From Dactylonectria macrodidyma (lineage: Eukaryota; Ascomycota; Sordariomycetes; Hypocreales; Nectriaceae): 64,000 nucleotides of DNA. The notes under the pieces are model-generated. The model did not search any database. It worked only from the letters and a program-made list of their open reading frames with translations, and was not told the DNA's origin. Numbering within the stretch: position 1 is the first letter of the stretch; each line of letters opens with the position of its first letter. Below are positions 53,155 through 64,000 of this stretch, in pieces. Position numbers and translations under genes: made by a program. The stretch is from contig JAGMUV010000001.1 in NCBI GenBank assembly GCA_020744425.1, forward strand, positions 3,720,001 through 3,784,000. The letters are read 5' to 3'.

Positions 53155-56100
53155 TCAAGGGAGCGTAGTTGATGAAGATCGACCTTTGTATGATTGCAGT
53201 AGCTTGACGACGGCCTTATGCCCGTTCTCGGCAGCATACGACAGCGGCGTCTGGCCAAGTCTGGTCTTTGACTCGATATTGGCACCCTTCTCGAGAAGTA
53301 GCTTGACCATAGCCTCATGCCCTCTCTCGGCGGCATACGATAACGACGTCCGACCATTCCTGTCCTTCGACTCAATATTGGCTCCCTTCTCGAGAAGTAG
53401 CTTAACAAACGCCTTATGCCCGCTCTCGGCGGCTGATGACAGCAATGTCTGACCATTCCTATCCTTCGACTCAGTATTAGCTCCCTTCTCGAGAAGCAGC
53501 TTGACGACGGCCTCGTGCTCGTTCCCGGCGGCATACAACAGCGACGTCCAACCGGTATTGTCCTTCGACTCGATATTGGCTCTCTCCTCAAGAAGCAACT
53601 TAACGACGGCCTCGTGCCCCTTCACAGCGGCATTCAACAGCGGCGTCCAACCATCTCTATCCTTCGACTCGATATTGGCTTTCTCCTCGAGAAGCAACTT
53701 CACGACGGCCTTATGCCCATTCACGGCGGCCCATGACAGCGACGTCCGACCATTACTGTCCTTCGACTCAGTATTAGCTCCCTTCTCGAGAAGTAGCTTG
53801 ACAAACGCCTCGTTGCCGCTCTCGGCAGCATACGACAGCGACGTCCGACCATCTCTGTCCTTCGACTCGATATCGGCTCCCTCCTTGAGAAGCAGCTTGA
53901 CGACGGCCTCGTGGCCGCTCACGGCGGCGTATGATAGCGGCGTCCAACCATTGCTGTCCTTCGACTCGATATTAACTCCCTTCTCAAGAAGCAGCTTGAC
54001 AAATGCCACATGCCCTTTCTCTGCTGCCCATAACAGCGGTGTATTGCCGAATATCATATCTTTGGTCTCCAGGTCAGCGCCCTTTTCGACCAGCAGCCTG
54101 ACGATCTCATCGTGGCCCTTCTCTGCCGCACGGAATAGCAGCGTCTGAATCTCATCGTCCCGTGTATTTATATCGACGATCCCCCGTTCCAGTACTTGAA
54201 GTAGCAGACTGTATATCACCGGTTCATGCTCTGATATACACCAGGCGTGCTGCAGCCAATATTGCTTCGCATAGGAGTAAAATTGGAACTGATCTACAGA
54301 AGGCGATTTGATATGCTTGCTTGCATTTGCGAGGACTTTGCCAATGTCGCAGTTGGGCTGTCTCTGGGACTGCAAAAGCTTTAATGCAAGGCTTCGAACG
54401 CTGTCCGAAGCGTCTATTGAGCGGATGATCCTGGACGGCGCTGCTTCGGCCGATATTTGTGGGACTACCATAGTAGATAGCTGGGTATTGAACACATCGT
54501 AATTGAGGTAGGTGATGATAACCTCTCTCATCGTCCTATTTGCGCGGTCCACTGTAAATATTGCGCCAGTCGAGTGTCTGAAACCGCCGAGGAGGAATTG
54601 CTTGACGCTATGGTGCACCAATCTTACGGTCGGCTCTTCTTCATCGACGGCAATGAGGCTTCCGCAGCAGGCCAACGCCGAATATATATCGTTGGGAAGC
54701 CGCGTCGGGTTCCAGACGGCATCGCCTGGAACTACGCTTAAGGCTTCTCGAAGTTCCTCCGTTGTCAAAGGCCGGTGAGCCACGGCGACAAGCTCAAATA
54801 TCCGCGTCTGATAATGCCTTCCTAACTCCCCCGATCTCTGCAGAATACGAGAAAACGTTTCTGGGAGATCTTCTGGGAGGTCATTCAAGGCCAGGCGAAT
54901 GGCTTCATCTGTCTTCGCGGCGCATAAGGATTCTATCTGAAGAGCCACCCAGAGGAACATTCCCTGAGCACCTTGTAGTAGGGCGTCCTCTATTTCAAGG
55001 ATAAGCGCAGGGTTCCCTATCATCAGCTTTCTGGATTCTATACGCCTCTCCAACTCTGCACTAATAAAGCCTGTAATATCAGGATTGTCCTCAGGAATCG
55101 CAATAGCACTATGTTTAGCGAACAGTTCTGGGCTCAACCTTAAGACATTATCGGTCTCCAATCTAAATGAAACGCAGATACGCAGTGCAAATGCGTCCTG
55201 GAGTTTCCGGAGTTGTTGAATTAATGTCCCTCTCTGAAGATCATCACATTCATCCAGCCCGTCTAGGACAAAGGAAGCTTTGAAGTCAGGTGGAAGGGCG
55301 CGCTGGAGCATGCTGAATATTTTTTCGGAATCCACGACTGAGGTAGTCTTATCGACGAGTTCCTCTACCATGGTGAGGTCTGGAACTGGGCGCAGCAATT
55401 GCCGAGCCAAAGAGCCAAAGATTGTGCGCGCTTTTAAGCTCTCGGAAATGTCGTGGCGACAAAAGAAATACGCCACTGGGCGTTCCGTACTTTGAACATG
55501 AAGGTTTAAATCATCGACAATATTGGCCAGCAGAACGGACTTTCCTGACCCTAGCTTGCCTTTACACACTAGGGTGCAAGAATCTGCTCGGACTTTCCAG
55601 TGCTGGTATTCCGGGTTCTGACTGAACAAAGTCGCGTTTCCAACCTTTCGAATCTCCTTCCACGTCTTCTGATAGTCGTATGTGGAGCAGGAATCGAGGA
55701 CACGGACATGAGCCTTCAGCCTCTGGCGGTGCGACTCGGATTCAGAGAACCTCAACAGAGTTTTGAAGCGGGAGCTCTGCTCCTCAATAGTCTGACCCAT
55801 CAGCAGGCTCACCTCCTCTCTGATCAAACTGGCCCACTGGTCGAGCTCCGATTGGTAGTTTTTCATATCGGAGTCGCTTGGGAACGACACCAGCTGTCCC
55901 AAGATCGACTTCTTTGTTAACTTCAACAGCTTGTGACAGAGATGAACAACTACGATAAAATATTCAGACAGATGCGACTGCAGAATCTTAGACCGGGGAT
56001 AGAGTAAGGCCATCTTTTCGTAACGGGGAGCCGACCGACCGACGATCATGAGGAGAGTCGACAACTTTTCGAGGCAGGAAGAGAAGTTCACGAGCGACTA

Positions 56101-56497
56101 AGTAGGACGTTAGCTGGAGAACGAAAGAATGAGATTGAAAAAGACCAACAAGTAATGTCATTCGCACCAGCGACCAGACGCCGCATGCAATCATGTTCTG
56201 GGAACCGCCGACTATGATGTCCCCGAGCGCCGCGAACTGCTGAACGGCTTGTAGGACATTGGTCAAACGAGGTCCGAAACATCGCCCGCCGCCGAGCTTC
56301 CCGGAGGTGTGACGGTCAATTTCGGCTGTGAGTCGCATAACATCGTGGATATCTGGAGGTGATTTGCACAACTGGGATCTGTAGGTACGGAAGGTAGCCT
56401 TCTGCTCGGTGGAAAGATCTGCCTCGAACTCCGAAGCGGCTTGCGCCAGGCGAATCTCAGCCTTCAGCGGCGCGGCTTTTGCCAGTGCAGAAGACAT
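53155..56497 (-). CDS. NACHT-ankyrin NLR-type protein, 1096 aa, two exons
   Basis: Exon 1 (56497-56150) and exon 2 (56097-53155) join in frame over a 52-base intron. Residues 1-260 form a helical N-terminal domain common in fungal STAND proteins: QLCKSPPDIHDVMRLTAEID, SQNMIACGVWSLVRMTLL, EKLSTLLMIVGRSAPRYEKM and LSEYFIVVVHLCHKLLKLTK. I believe it is the one catalogued as DUF7708; its function is unknown. The NACHT NTPase has Walker A GKLGSGKSVLLANI and Walker B ASFVLDGLDECDD, then the winged region ending in RLVHHSVKQFLLGGF. Ten ankyrin repeats (TPLLWAAEKGHVAFVKLLLE type) occupy the last 350 residues and are very alike. It is likely a cytosolic sensor of the heterokaryon-incompatibility/immunity kind. 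No damage is visible. It lies head-to-head with the broken NLR at 57500. Confidence 0.88.
53190..54160 (-). repeat. 99-base tandem repeat encoding ankyrin units
   Basis: Ten consecutive 33-residue ankyrin repeats with high nucleotide similarity; the first two (N-terminal) are the most diverged. Long frames on the complementary strand are by-products. Confidence 0.85.
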
Positions 56498-57499
56498 GGT
56501 GATGACACTCTGATGCGCTGTTCAAGATAGAAATGGGTGTCGGCCCGCTTTCTTTGATTGTAATGGAGTGGTGGTTTTGTTAACAGACTGGCGACAACAC
56601 CCGAGCTGAAAAGCGGGGTAGACAAGTGCGGCTTCGAGCTGCAATCTGAGTGGCGGTGCGCTGGTGCTCCCAATATGGACTAGCGCAGGTTTTATATCTA
56701 TGACCACTTCTGCACCTAGAATTCCTCTCCTCTTTTCTTATAGAATAGGCAATGTTTTGCTCCTTTTATGCTCCTTTTAATGCCTTGATATCAGCCAGTA
56801 TAGATGGATGCATAGATTTTATTTCTCCTGGAATCATCCCTAGGATGGGAGAACTTATTTATTTCTACGAATTGAACGTATACGTACTTGACGTCTAATT
56901 GACCGACTTGCGGGGCCAGCTAGGTGAGGATGGTAGCCAGGCGTGCTGGTGGGCTCCATATTGCGGTGCACGCTATGGATCAACAGTGTTCCCTACTCAT
57001 GCATACATAGTTTGAGGCTCCCTCAGGTCTTTTGACCCTGTGTTTCGCGGCTTCTTACCTAGAGTCTCCACCCGGTGCTCAGGTTCGTTAAGTCTCGATT
57101 CTGAATTGCCCGAGGATCTGAGTCAGTTCCATGAACTTGATTGCCTTTGCGGCTGCTTTGCGCTCGTTCAATATCTCCCGGAGGTCGTCCCTCTTGGAGG
57201 AGGGGTCCGGGAGTTGTTGGTACTTACGGCAGCCTGGGGGAACGTGCGCTACCGTTTGTCGGCCTTCTCCGCAGGGGCATTTGTTGTCTATGGTGTCCGG
57301 GACTCTTCGGTTGAAGAGGAAGTCCTTGAGCCCTATCTTCTCGCTTCGGATTTGTGTAAAGAGGGCGCTCTGCCGTTTTTCGAGTCCATCGTGTAGTTGC
57401 AGGTGGACTGCTGTTCAATATTCATTCAGTAGCCCCGCCCAGAAGACGGCTAGGTTGCTAGTTTCCCGACCATCTTACTTTTCGTAGGTCATCCTCAAA
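56498..57499. other. Bidirectional region between two divergent NLR genes
   Basis: About 1 kb. A coding-like minus-strand patch at roughly 57060-57230 (RDDLREILNERKAAAKAIKF) suggests a relic of a retroelement or unknown gene, but it is too short to call. The promoters of both NLR loci should lie here. Confidence 0.35.
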
Positions 57500-60400
57500 A
57501 TGGAACCACCGAGCGCAGCCGCGAGTATCATCGCCGTCGTCGAGCTGTCCTCCAAAGTTGCTAGGTGCATAAGAACGGCAGTTGGAGCGACTAAAGAGCG
57601 TAAACGGCTTCGTAAAGAGGTACGAGCCTGCGAACGCATCCTACAACAGCTCAATGATGAATCTGATGATTCAGAAGAGGGTGTTGCCTGGTCGGAGACA
57701 ATTCGGGTTCTCCAAGCGCCCGGCGCACCGCTTGAACAATTGGCTACTGCCTTAACTGCAGTAGGGGCAAAACTCGAGCCAAGGAGGGGACTGGAGAGAG
57801 CATGGGTCTCCACTCAAATGGCCGTTCAAAGAGAAAGAGGTAGACCAGATCATCGCCATCATCGAACGACAAAAGAACCTGCTAGGCCTGACCTTAGCAA
57901 ACGACAGCCGCAAGTTGATTCAAAGCATTAGGAAAAATGCTCAAGAAAATGGACGGCAGCTAACCGAGCTGATCGAAAATATGAAACAGATTTCAAGAGA
58001 CAACCTCAACCAACTAACAGAACTGAGGGCTAGTCTAGAGGGTGTAGAACGATCACAGGTTCAACTACAAGAAAGGCTCGATAGCTTGCACACAGACCAG
58101 GACGCTTAGCAAGATTTAAGTGAGCGCAAAGACATTTTAGACTAGCTGTCCCCAGTCAACTATGCCCTTCAACAAAACGACTTCTTCCACCGAAGCCCGG
58201 AGCAGGCCAATGGCTTCTTCAATCGACACAATACCAGGATTGGCTGAAGACATCAAACCTTACCCTTTATTGTCCTGGCGTTCGTGGCGCAGGAAAGACA
58301 ATTCTCGCCGCCATCGTGATCAACAACCTCATTATGAGATTCCACAACTTTGCGCATGTCGCCATTGCAATCACCTATTGCGACTCTCGGCGTCGGGGCG
58401 GACAGGGTGCCATTTACCTACTCGAAAATATCCTAAAACAACTGTGTCAAAGACTATCTGCTCTGACAGATCATCTGAAAATCCTCCACGACCAGTGCTG
58501 AAGGAAACGAACAAGGCCACCGTTCGAAGAGATTTTGAAAGCCGTGCAATCTGTCATGTCTATATTTCCAAAAGAGTTTATTGTCATTGACGCCCTTGAT
58601 AAATGCCAGAAATTTGACGCCAGCCAAAAAATACTTTTGACGGAAATTTTCAACCTGAGAGGCTTTGTGACCTCGAGAGATGTTTCGGAGATGGAATGGA
58701 AGTTAAAAGGGAGCAGAATTCTGAAAATCAGTGCCGAGGAGGAAGACATAGAGAGATATGTTAATGGCCAGATGTTCCGGCTGCCTGACTTCGTGGCTCG
58801 AAGTCCACAATTGCAGGAGGAAATCAAAGCTGGAATATTCAATTCCGTTCGTGGGATGTACGTTGCTTCGACCCGTGCGGAGGGCAAAGCTAATGGACAT
58901 ATAGGTTTCTTCTTGCTCAAATTCATCTGAATTCTTTAGTCAGTAAAAGATCAGTTAAGGCCGTCCGGATCGCCATTTCAAATTTCCCGTCTGGGTCAGA
59001 AGCAATATACGATGCATATAACGACCTCATGGAGCGTATTGAGGATCAAAAGCAAAGATCAACAAGAGCTTGGCAACAGGTTCTAATCCGGATCGTACGC
59101 GCCAAGCGACCACTTACTGCATTGGAACTCCAGCATGCGCTTGCAGTGGAATTTGGCACGTCAGGGCTTGACGAAGACAACGTGCCACAGATTGAGGATA
59201 TGGTTTCCGTTTGCGCTGGGTTGGTCACAGTCGACAAAGAGACCAGCATCATCCGACTGGTGCACCCTACAGCACAAGAATACTTCGAACGCACTCAGAA
59301 GCAATGGTTTGCCGACGCCGAAGCCGACGCTTACATTACGACCATCTGCCTGACCTACTTGGCCTTCGATACGGATACGTTTGGGAGCGGCATTTGTGCG
59401 ACATTCAAGGATTTCGAAGAGCGCCTGCGAGCCAACCCGTTCTATAACTATGCTGCGAAGAATTAGGGGCATCATGCGCATGAGGCTCCAACCATGCTGG
59501 ATCGAGTTCTGGATTTTCTCACGATTGGCTTGAACGTTCAAGCATCAACTCAAGTACTGATGGAACTTGGCCGCTACGATATCCAAGGTCCGACAGGAGT
59601 GACTGCCTTGCATTTGGCAAGCTATTTCGGGCCTCACGAAGCCGCCAAATGCCTGCTCGCCAGTCATCACAAGACATGCGGCAAGGATACTTCGGGTCGC
59701 ACATATTTTCCATGGACTGCTCAGAACGGGCATTTTGCTCAACTACTTAAAATAAACAAAACCCATTCTGACTCCAAAGACAAATTTGGACGAACGCCTC
59801 TGTCTTGGGCCGTCAATAACGGCTACGAACCCATTGTCGAACTCTTACTCAATAGCGGTTGTAGTGCCGATCTCGGGGATGAACAAGGTCGGACACCTCT
59901 GTCATTTGCTGCCGAGAAAGGGCACAATTCAATGGTGAAGCGACTTCTCCCTACGGATGGTATCGATGTGAACTTAAGGCACGTCTTTTGGCCAACGTCG
60001 GCTTTTTACGGATTATGGATTGATGACAAGAAGTCGATGAAGGTCTTATTCCCCATGGATGACGATCCGAGGCTTTCCTTTGATTCTTTTGCGGGCAGCA
60101 ACTTATCCTCAGCAAATATGGACCACAGATTGATGGACAAGATGTTCGATGCTTTAAATAAGAGCAGTCATAATGAAATCGAGGCCATCAAATCTGTCCA
60201 GACACCAATATTGTTAACTCCACAAACCATATTCAATAAAATGGAGTTGTTGCTCGCTAGGGACAGCACTGTTGCGGCTGGGAGAACTCCGCACCACCTA
60301 GCAGCCTGAATGGCTATGCCGTGGTGGTGAAGACGTTGCTTGAAGTAAAAGACATTATCACGGATCCGGTAGATGAGTCTAACAAGACCCCTCTGTCGTA

Positions 60401-60575
60401 TGCGGCTGTTGCTGGACACGAGACGGTGGTCAAACTACTACTTTCTGCAGATGGTGTTAATCCGAACTCCTTGGATGGCGACTACCAGACACCACTCTCG
60501 CTCACAGCGAAACACGGGCATGAGGCCTTAATCAAGCTTTTGCCTACCACTCCCTTGTCCTTAGTCCAACAGTGA
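57500..60575 (+). pseudogene. NACHT-ankyrin NLR, multiply disrupted
   Basis: From ATG 57500 the N-terminus (ASIIAVVELSSKVARCIRTA) is the usual fungal STAND N-terminal helix bundle. It continues after a frame change near 57810 as LKWPFKEKEVDQIIAIIERQ. A coiled coil with QSIRKNAQENGRQLTELIEN follows. The NACHT Walker A (CPGVRGAGKTILAAI) comes after two stops (58107-58109 and 58143-58145) and a frame change near 58240. Walker B reads FIVIDALDKCQ, with K where E is usual. Further faults are a TGA at 58499, a frameshift near 58921, a TAG at 59464 in place of the expected tryptophan, and a frameshift near 60300. The ankyrin region (RTPLSWAVNNGYEPIVELLL and others) ends at 60575. It is clearly non-functional as it stands. 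Confidence 0.85.
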
Positions 60576-61436
60576 ATCCCGAAACCGACTTTTGTATCAA
60601 CTTCTCCAAAGGCTCAAAGTCTTGTATCTCGCTCAGATTAGTCCCTGCACCAGCCATGGCATGTGAGAGCCACGGCGCCACGTGCCAGTCTGCTTCAGTG
60701 ATAGTATCCCCAGCCGCGTAGAGCAGAACTAAAAGTGCCTCGAGCTTTTCCATGCCTGTTGCGAACGAGCGGTACATTTCGTGGGTTTTCTTGAAGAAAA
60801 GCCGGTGCTCCGGGCCAATTTTGGTGACATAGAGCTTGTATAGTTGGCCGTTTTCTTGCGCCTTTGATCCGTAGGAAGGGTGCCCTGTATTAGACACCCG
60901 CTCTTTGTCAAGCCTGGTCTGTCGGTTTTCCAAGAAGGTCTTCCAATCGCTGTTCTTCTTGCGGTGCATCTCCTCTGTGTCTCGGGCCTGAAGGAGGATG
61001 AGGTTCGTGCCAAGATCGTCCGAGTGTACGAGGTCCAGTATGGCCTGTACTTTCTGTTTCGTCTTGGCATCGTCCTCCATCGGGGCAAGGTTATTTGTGA
61101 CCGGGACGCAGGCCGTCGAGGTAGCGTAAAATGTCAATGCTATCCGTCAAGGGCTTTTCGAGGGAGGCGGAGGTGAGCGACGGCACGGTGCCGCTGGGGT
61201 TGATTTTGAGATATGCAGGGGTCGAAATTGTCGGCGGCGACTTCGAAGTATGACCGGTCAGATTATAATCGAGCTTATAAAAATAGACGACTGTGTATCG
61301 GACATACCGAGATCTATCTCCTTGATATCGTAGTCGGCTTCGGCGCCCACTGCGAGCTGACAAAGGAATAGACGATGAACTTAAAGGAATAGACAATGAA
61401 CTTAATGGAATATTTAGTACTGTTCGCTCTTGGCAT
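60544..61436 (-). pseudogene. Glutathione S-transferase-like gene with a frameshift
   Basis: The N-terminal part (start perhaps ATG 61436) contains AVGAEADYDIKEIDL, then, after an uncertain intron near 61310-61245, AYLKINPSGTVPSL and SIDILRYLDGLRP. These are the thioredoxin-fold signature of GSTs (INPxGxVPxL, E/DSxxIxxYL). The C-terminal helical domain is in another frame (VHSDDLGTNLILLQARDTEE, TEADWHVAPWLSHAMAG) and ends at 60544. One extra base near 61108 explains the switch; no proper intron fits there. It overlaps tail-to-tail with the end of the NLR relic (60544-60575). Either it is a recent pseudogene or the base is a sequencing error. Confidence 0.6.
61362..61403. repeat. 21-base tandem duplication
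   Basis: Two adjacent 21-base units (61362-61382 and 61383-61403) with one mismatch. In frame with the GST-like start they would encode FKFIVYS twice. Confidence 0.75.
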
Positions 61437-63801
61437 GATATTCTGAGTAATTATACCTTGTCGCCCATGTTTGTCGCGTGAACAGCTAGTATCGAGTGGC
61501 CTGGAGTGATAAGAAATGGCTTAGGAGATTGGCTGTCCAATGTAAGCAATCCGATACCGAGTGATGTTTGGCTTTATGTTATGCTGCTTGTGGGGCAATG
61601 TCTGGGTTGTATAGTCCTTGCCCTCAGTGTCTGCTCAGCCATGTGAAGGGTAGCACATCGAATGACCCGAATGGGTGGTAACTTGAGGCTGGCTCAGGCA
61701 TTTTCGAAGAAAATCCGATGGGACATTGGTACTTGAGCCCGACAATTGTGACAAGTAAAACTTTTTGTGAGGATCAAGGTTCCGCCGACCCATCCGTGGC
61801 TGCAGGAGGCTGGGGTTTGTAGTGGACAGGTCTAATCACTAATCGTAATCCATCCAAATGAGGCTGAGCAGAGTTTCGGGTGCGAAGGTTTGTCAAAGCA
61901 GCCCCAACATGGCCATACCATGACTCAAATGTTGGCCTGTTAACGATAATTGACAGGGCTGTAACGATATTTCGTAAGCAGCCTCTCTCTAAGCTCAGAC
62001 CTTGCTTTCGTCTAGACAATGGGATGTATGCCTTCTATGCGAGTTTCTTGGCCAAGAGTAAGGGAGAAATAGTCTTCTTAGTATAAATCAATTAATTACG
62101 CTCTTCTCTATCTTTTCATCTAGGTATTGCTATATGAATCGGTGTGTTTGAATTTTGATGAAATAAAATGTCCCCGTCGACAGCCTGCGTGAATTCCACT
62201 AAGTCCCCGCGGACTCAAACCTGGTGGGAGCCGGATTCGCATGTCCTATGGGCCAGTGCTAGCCGGGTTGCCAGAGGAGCCAAACTGGACAGAGCCTTGG
62301 CGAATCATTTTGCAAGTACCAGGCGCTAGAGACCAAGGGTATGATCACGGCCCGGGCTTCCGAGACAGTGCCATCCTCAACCATGAGCAGGGCGGGCGCA
62401 AAGAACGGATCGTGGAGGACACTTGGACGGACAGTGAGGCACAAATGGCAGCAGCTCTGCTTTGTGCAATTCGCCTGGGCTCTTGATTGGGTTGGTACCT
62501 TAGAAGATAGCCTGACAGAAAGAGAATGAGAAATTGGTGCAGATTTTCCTAAACAGTTTGTGAAGAGATCAACGAGCGGACTCAGCGCCATCGACGGCGG
62601 ATCCCCAGTTATGATTCGCGGGGGCGTAGCGCATGCGCTGGAAACCCTGACGACCAGTCATCCTCACCTGGCCTACCGCCGCTTTGATGCCTCGAAGGTT
62701 CTTGGGGCTGAGTGAAAACGATGGAAAGGCTCTTAGTAGGCATTTGTGTCAGCCACCTGGGCGGCGCCTTGTCCTACTGCGCTTTGGCGAAACCTTTACA
62801 ATGTTCACATGCCAGCTTGATGCATCCTTCGAATCCTCTACAGTACTAATTTTCGACCATAGGAAGCCGCCACGGCGCCCAATAATGGCGTAAAAAAAGT
62901 GATCATTATTTTCAAGGATTATATAGCTTGCATGTTCCCATAGCTTATTGCGACACATCGCTCTTTCGGCTCCGAGCAAGCCGCCATCCCCACCACATAC
63001 CCCGCGGTAGACCCCGCTGGTTCACCTACCTCAAAACCGAGAGCTTGGATGTTGTCCTTATCTATAAGCCACTGGTCACGCCAAGGCGACACTAATCTTG
63101 TGGAGGGTTCCGCCTAGCTGGCTTCGCGGATGATTCGACGCCTCAAATTATGCACGGACAGCCCCTGAACATGCAGCCAATCCATTCGATACCACACACT
63201 CCAGTACACCCTTTTCACGGGCCCATCAACAGGTTCCCCGATGCCTAGCTCACCACTACATCAATCATGGCGCTGCATAGCCTACCTCTTCCACGGGACT
63301 AAAATAGGCCTGAGTGTCCGCAACATCATTGGTCTGCAGTGAAGCGCACTGACGGCAATCTAGCCTTCCCTTCGCTCTTGTACATCGCCCGAGAAATTAA
63401 GTGTATAGACTGGAAGATGTCTTAAAGCCTGACACACTATGAATGACTCATGTGTTTGAGGCACATGCTACCCTTCCCCTTACTAGCCGCCGCCACGCTC
63501 ATCACGGGAGAACAGCCGTCGTCTAGTCTATCACCTGTGTCGACTGCTCTCAAGTTGGGCGTCATGCGACATCTGAGCGACATTCCACCGGCCAGGGACA
63601 AATATTTCGAAAACGGGGTGGCTTTTCAGTTCACGGTAACTAAATTTCCCAGCCGTCCTTGAACGTTGCGGCATCACCAAGGATGAAAAGAACATAAATA
63701 AGTCTCACCGTCTTCAGGTATTGCTAAGCAAATGGGTCTCCGCTGGATTGTGTATATTTTCCTGATGGTATACGCCCGGAATACAAGAGACTTCCTCAAC
63801 A
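61437..63801. other. 2.4 kb without a convincing gene
   Basis: ATG-initiated frames at 62241-62486 (+) and 62591-62259 (-) overlap each other and show no known motif. A frame at 63450-63662 has a hydrophobic start (MLPFPLLAAATLI) that could mimic a signal peptide but is short. Nothing here is called. The right end is the promoter side of the next gene. Confidence 0.35.
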
Positions 63802-64000
63802 ATGAGTGACCAGCCAAGGGACAATGCCGCCATCGTGGGCGCCGCCCCCCCTCCAGCTGGGACATCCCCCTCCTTCGACCATCCCGAGTACAGTGGACAG
63901 CCAGTTGTCGTGGCAAACATTGCGTGTCTTGCTATCGCAACGTTGGTTTGGGCTTTGCGGCTGTTTACAAAGTTGAAGATCGTCCGGACTGTGGACTACA
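63802..64000 (+). CDS. PTH11-like rhodopsin-domain protein, N-terminus only
   Basis: From ATG 63802 the frame stays open to the window edge (66 codons). A polar, proline-rich head (GAAPPPAGTSPSFDHPEYSG) precedes a first membrane helix (VVVANIACLAIATLVWALRL) and the loop FTKLKIVRTVDY. That loop corresponds to the R-x-x-x-R...D motif after helix 1 in this family, as in the genes at 1402 and 8776. The rest lies outside the window. Confidence 0.6.
   Translation, partial: MSDQPRDNAAIVGAAPPPAGTSPSFDHPEYSGQPVVVANIACLAIATLVWALRLFTKLKIVRTVDY

Noticed and set aside
53186..54148. Plus-strand frames opposite the ankyrin repeats
   Set aside because: Shadow frames of the NLR on the minus strand.
57040..57396. 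118-codon plus frame before the broken NLR
   Set aside because: No ATG start and no motif; the other strand looks slightly more coding-like, so neither is called.
62241..62591. Overlapping 81- and 110-codon frames on opposite strands
   Set aside because: No recognisable domain, no introns and mutual overlap; chance frames in GC-rich sequence are the simpler view.
1..64000. CRISPR arrays, bacterial operons, rRNA or tRNA genes
   Set aside because: The tandem repeats all encode protein units, introns mark the window as fungal, and I found no cloverleaf or rRNA-like sequence by eye; the tRNA-like match at about 46108 is a retrotransposon primer site.

Overview
The window looks like an accessory, transposon-rich region of a filamentous ascomycete (Pezizomycotina) genome. 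Short introns (about 48-75 bases, GTANGT-like donors, CTRAY branch points) interrupt most genes. There are many PTH11-type receptors and NLR-type (NACHT) proteins. Repeat-induced point mutation (RIP) has left a strongly AT-rich block near 34-46 kb, with transition-only differences between LTR pairs and glutamine/tryptophan codons turned into stops. I cannot name the species. Gene models were spliced by eye, so exon ends are reliable only where I state the junctions. Layout: 1-11.9 kb holds a partial membrane protein, a broken PTH11-like receptor, an unidentified relic, a small membrane protein, a beta-helix (bactofilin-like) protein, an intact six-exon seven-helix protein and a second membrane protein. 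A complete MULE DNA transposon with perfect 44-base inverted ends follows at 12.66-15.53 kb. Next come a pogo/psq-type transposase relic, a gene made of ten 32-residue repeats, RIP-damaged relics, a DUF3500 gene cut off at its 3' side and an intact lipocalin-like gene (to 20.3 kb). From 21.8 to 27.2 kb a fumarylacetoacetate-hydrolase-family gene and an FAD phenol-type monooxygenase lie on the same strand, suggesting breakdown of an aromatic compound, beside a CFEM-domain PTH11 receptor. At 28.4-33.0 kb is the most striking gene: an intact NLR with an N-terminal RelA/SpoT-like (alarmone synthetase-like) domain, a NACHT NTPase and about fifteen near-identical HEAT units. The 12.5-kb block at 33.8-46.3 kb is a Copia-type LTR retrotransposon with a Gypsy-type element nested in it. 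Both are on the minus strand, both have exact 5-base target duplications, and both are heavily mutated. The outer element sits between a SesB-like lipase relic and a patatin-like relic. The right part (47-64 kb) carries a multispan membrane protein, a CorA-like gene with one stop, a LINE RNase H fragment, an intact NACHT-ankyrin NLR and, head-to-head with it, a broken NACHT-ankyrin NLR. These are followed by a frameshifted GST-like gene and the start of another PTH11-like receptor at the right edge. Taken together the region combines environmental sensing (four PTH11-like loci), a small catabolic pair and fungal innate-immunity/incompatibility-type NLRs, with transposons and RIP as the apparent main source of decay. 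The NLRs and the 32-residue-repeat gene share amplified, highly similar internal repeats.
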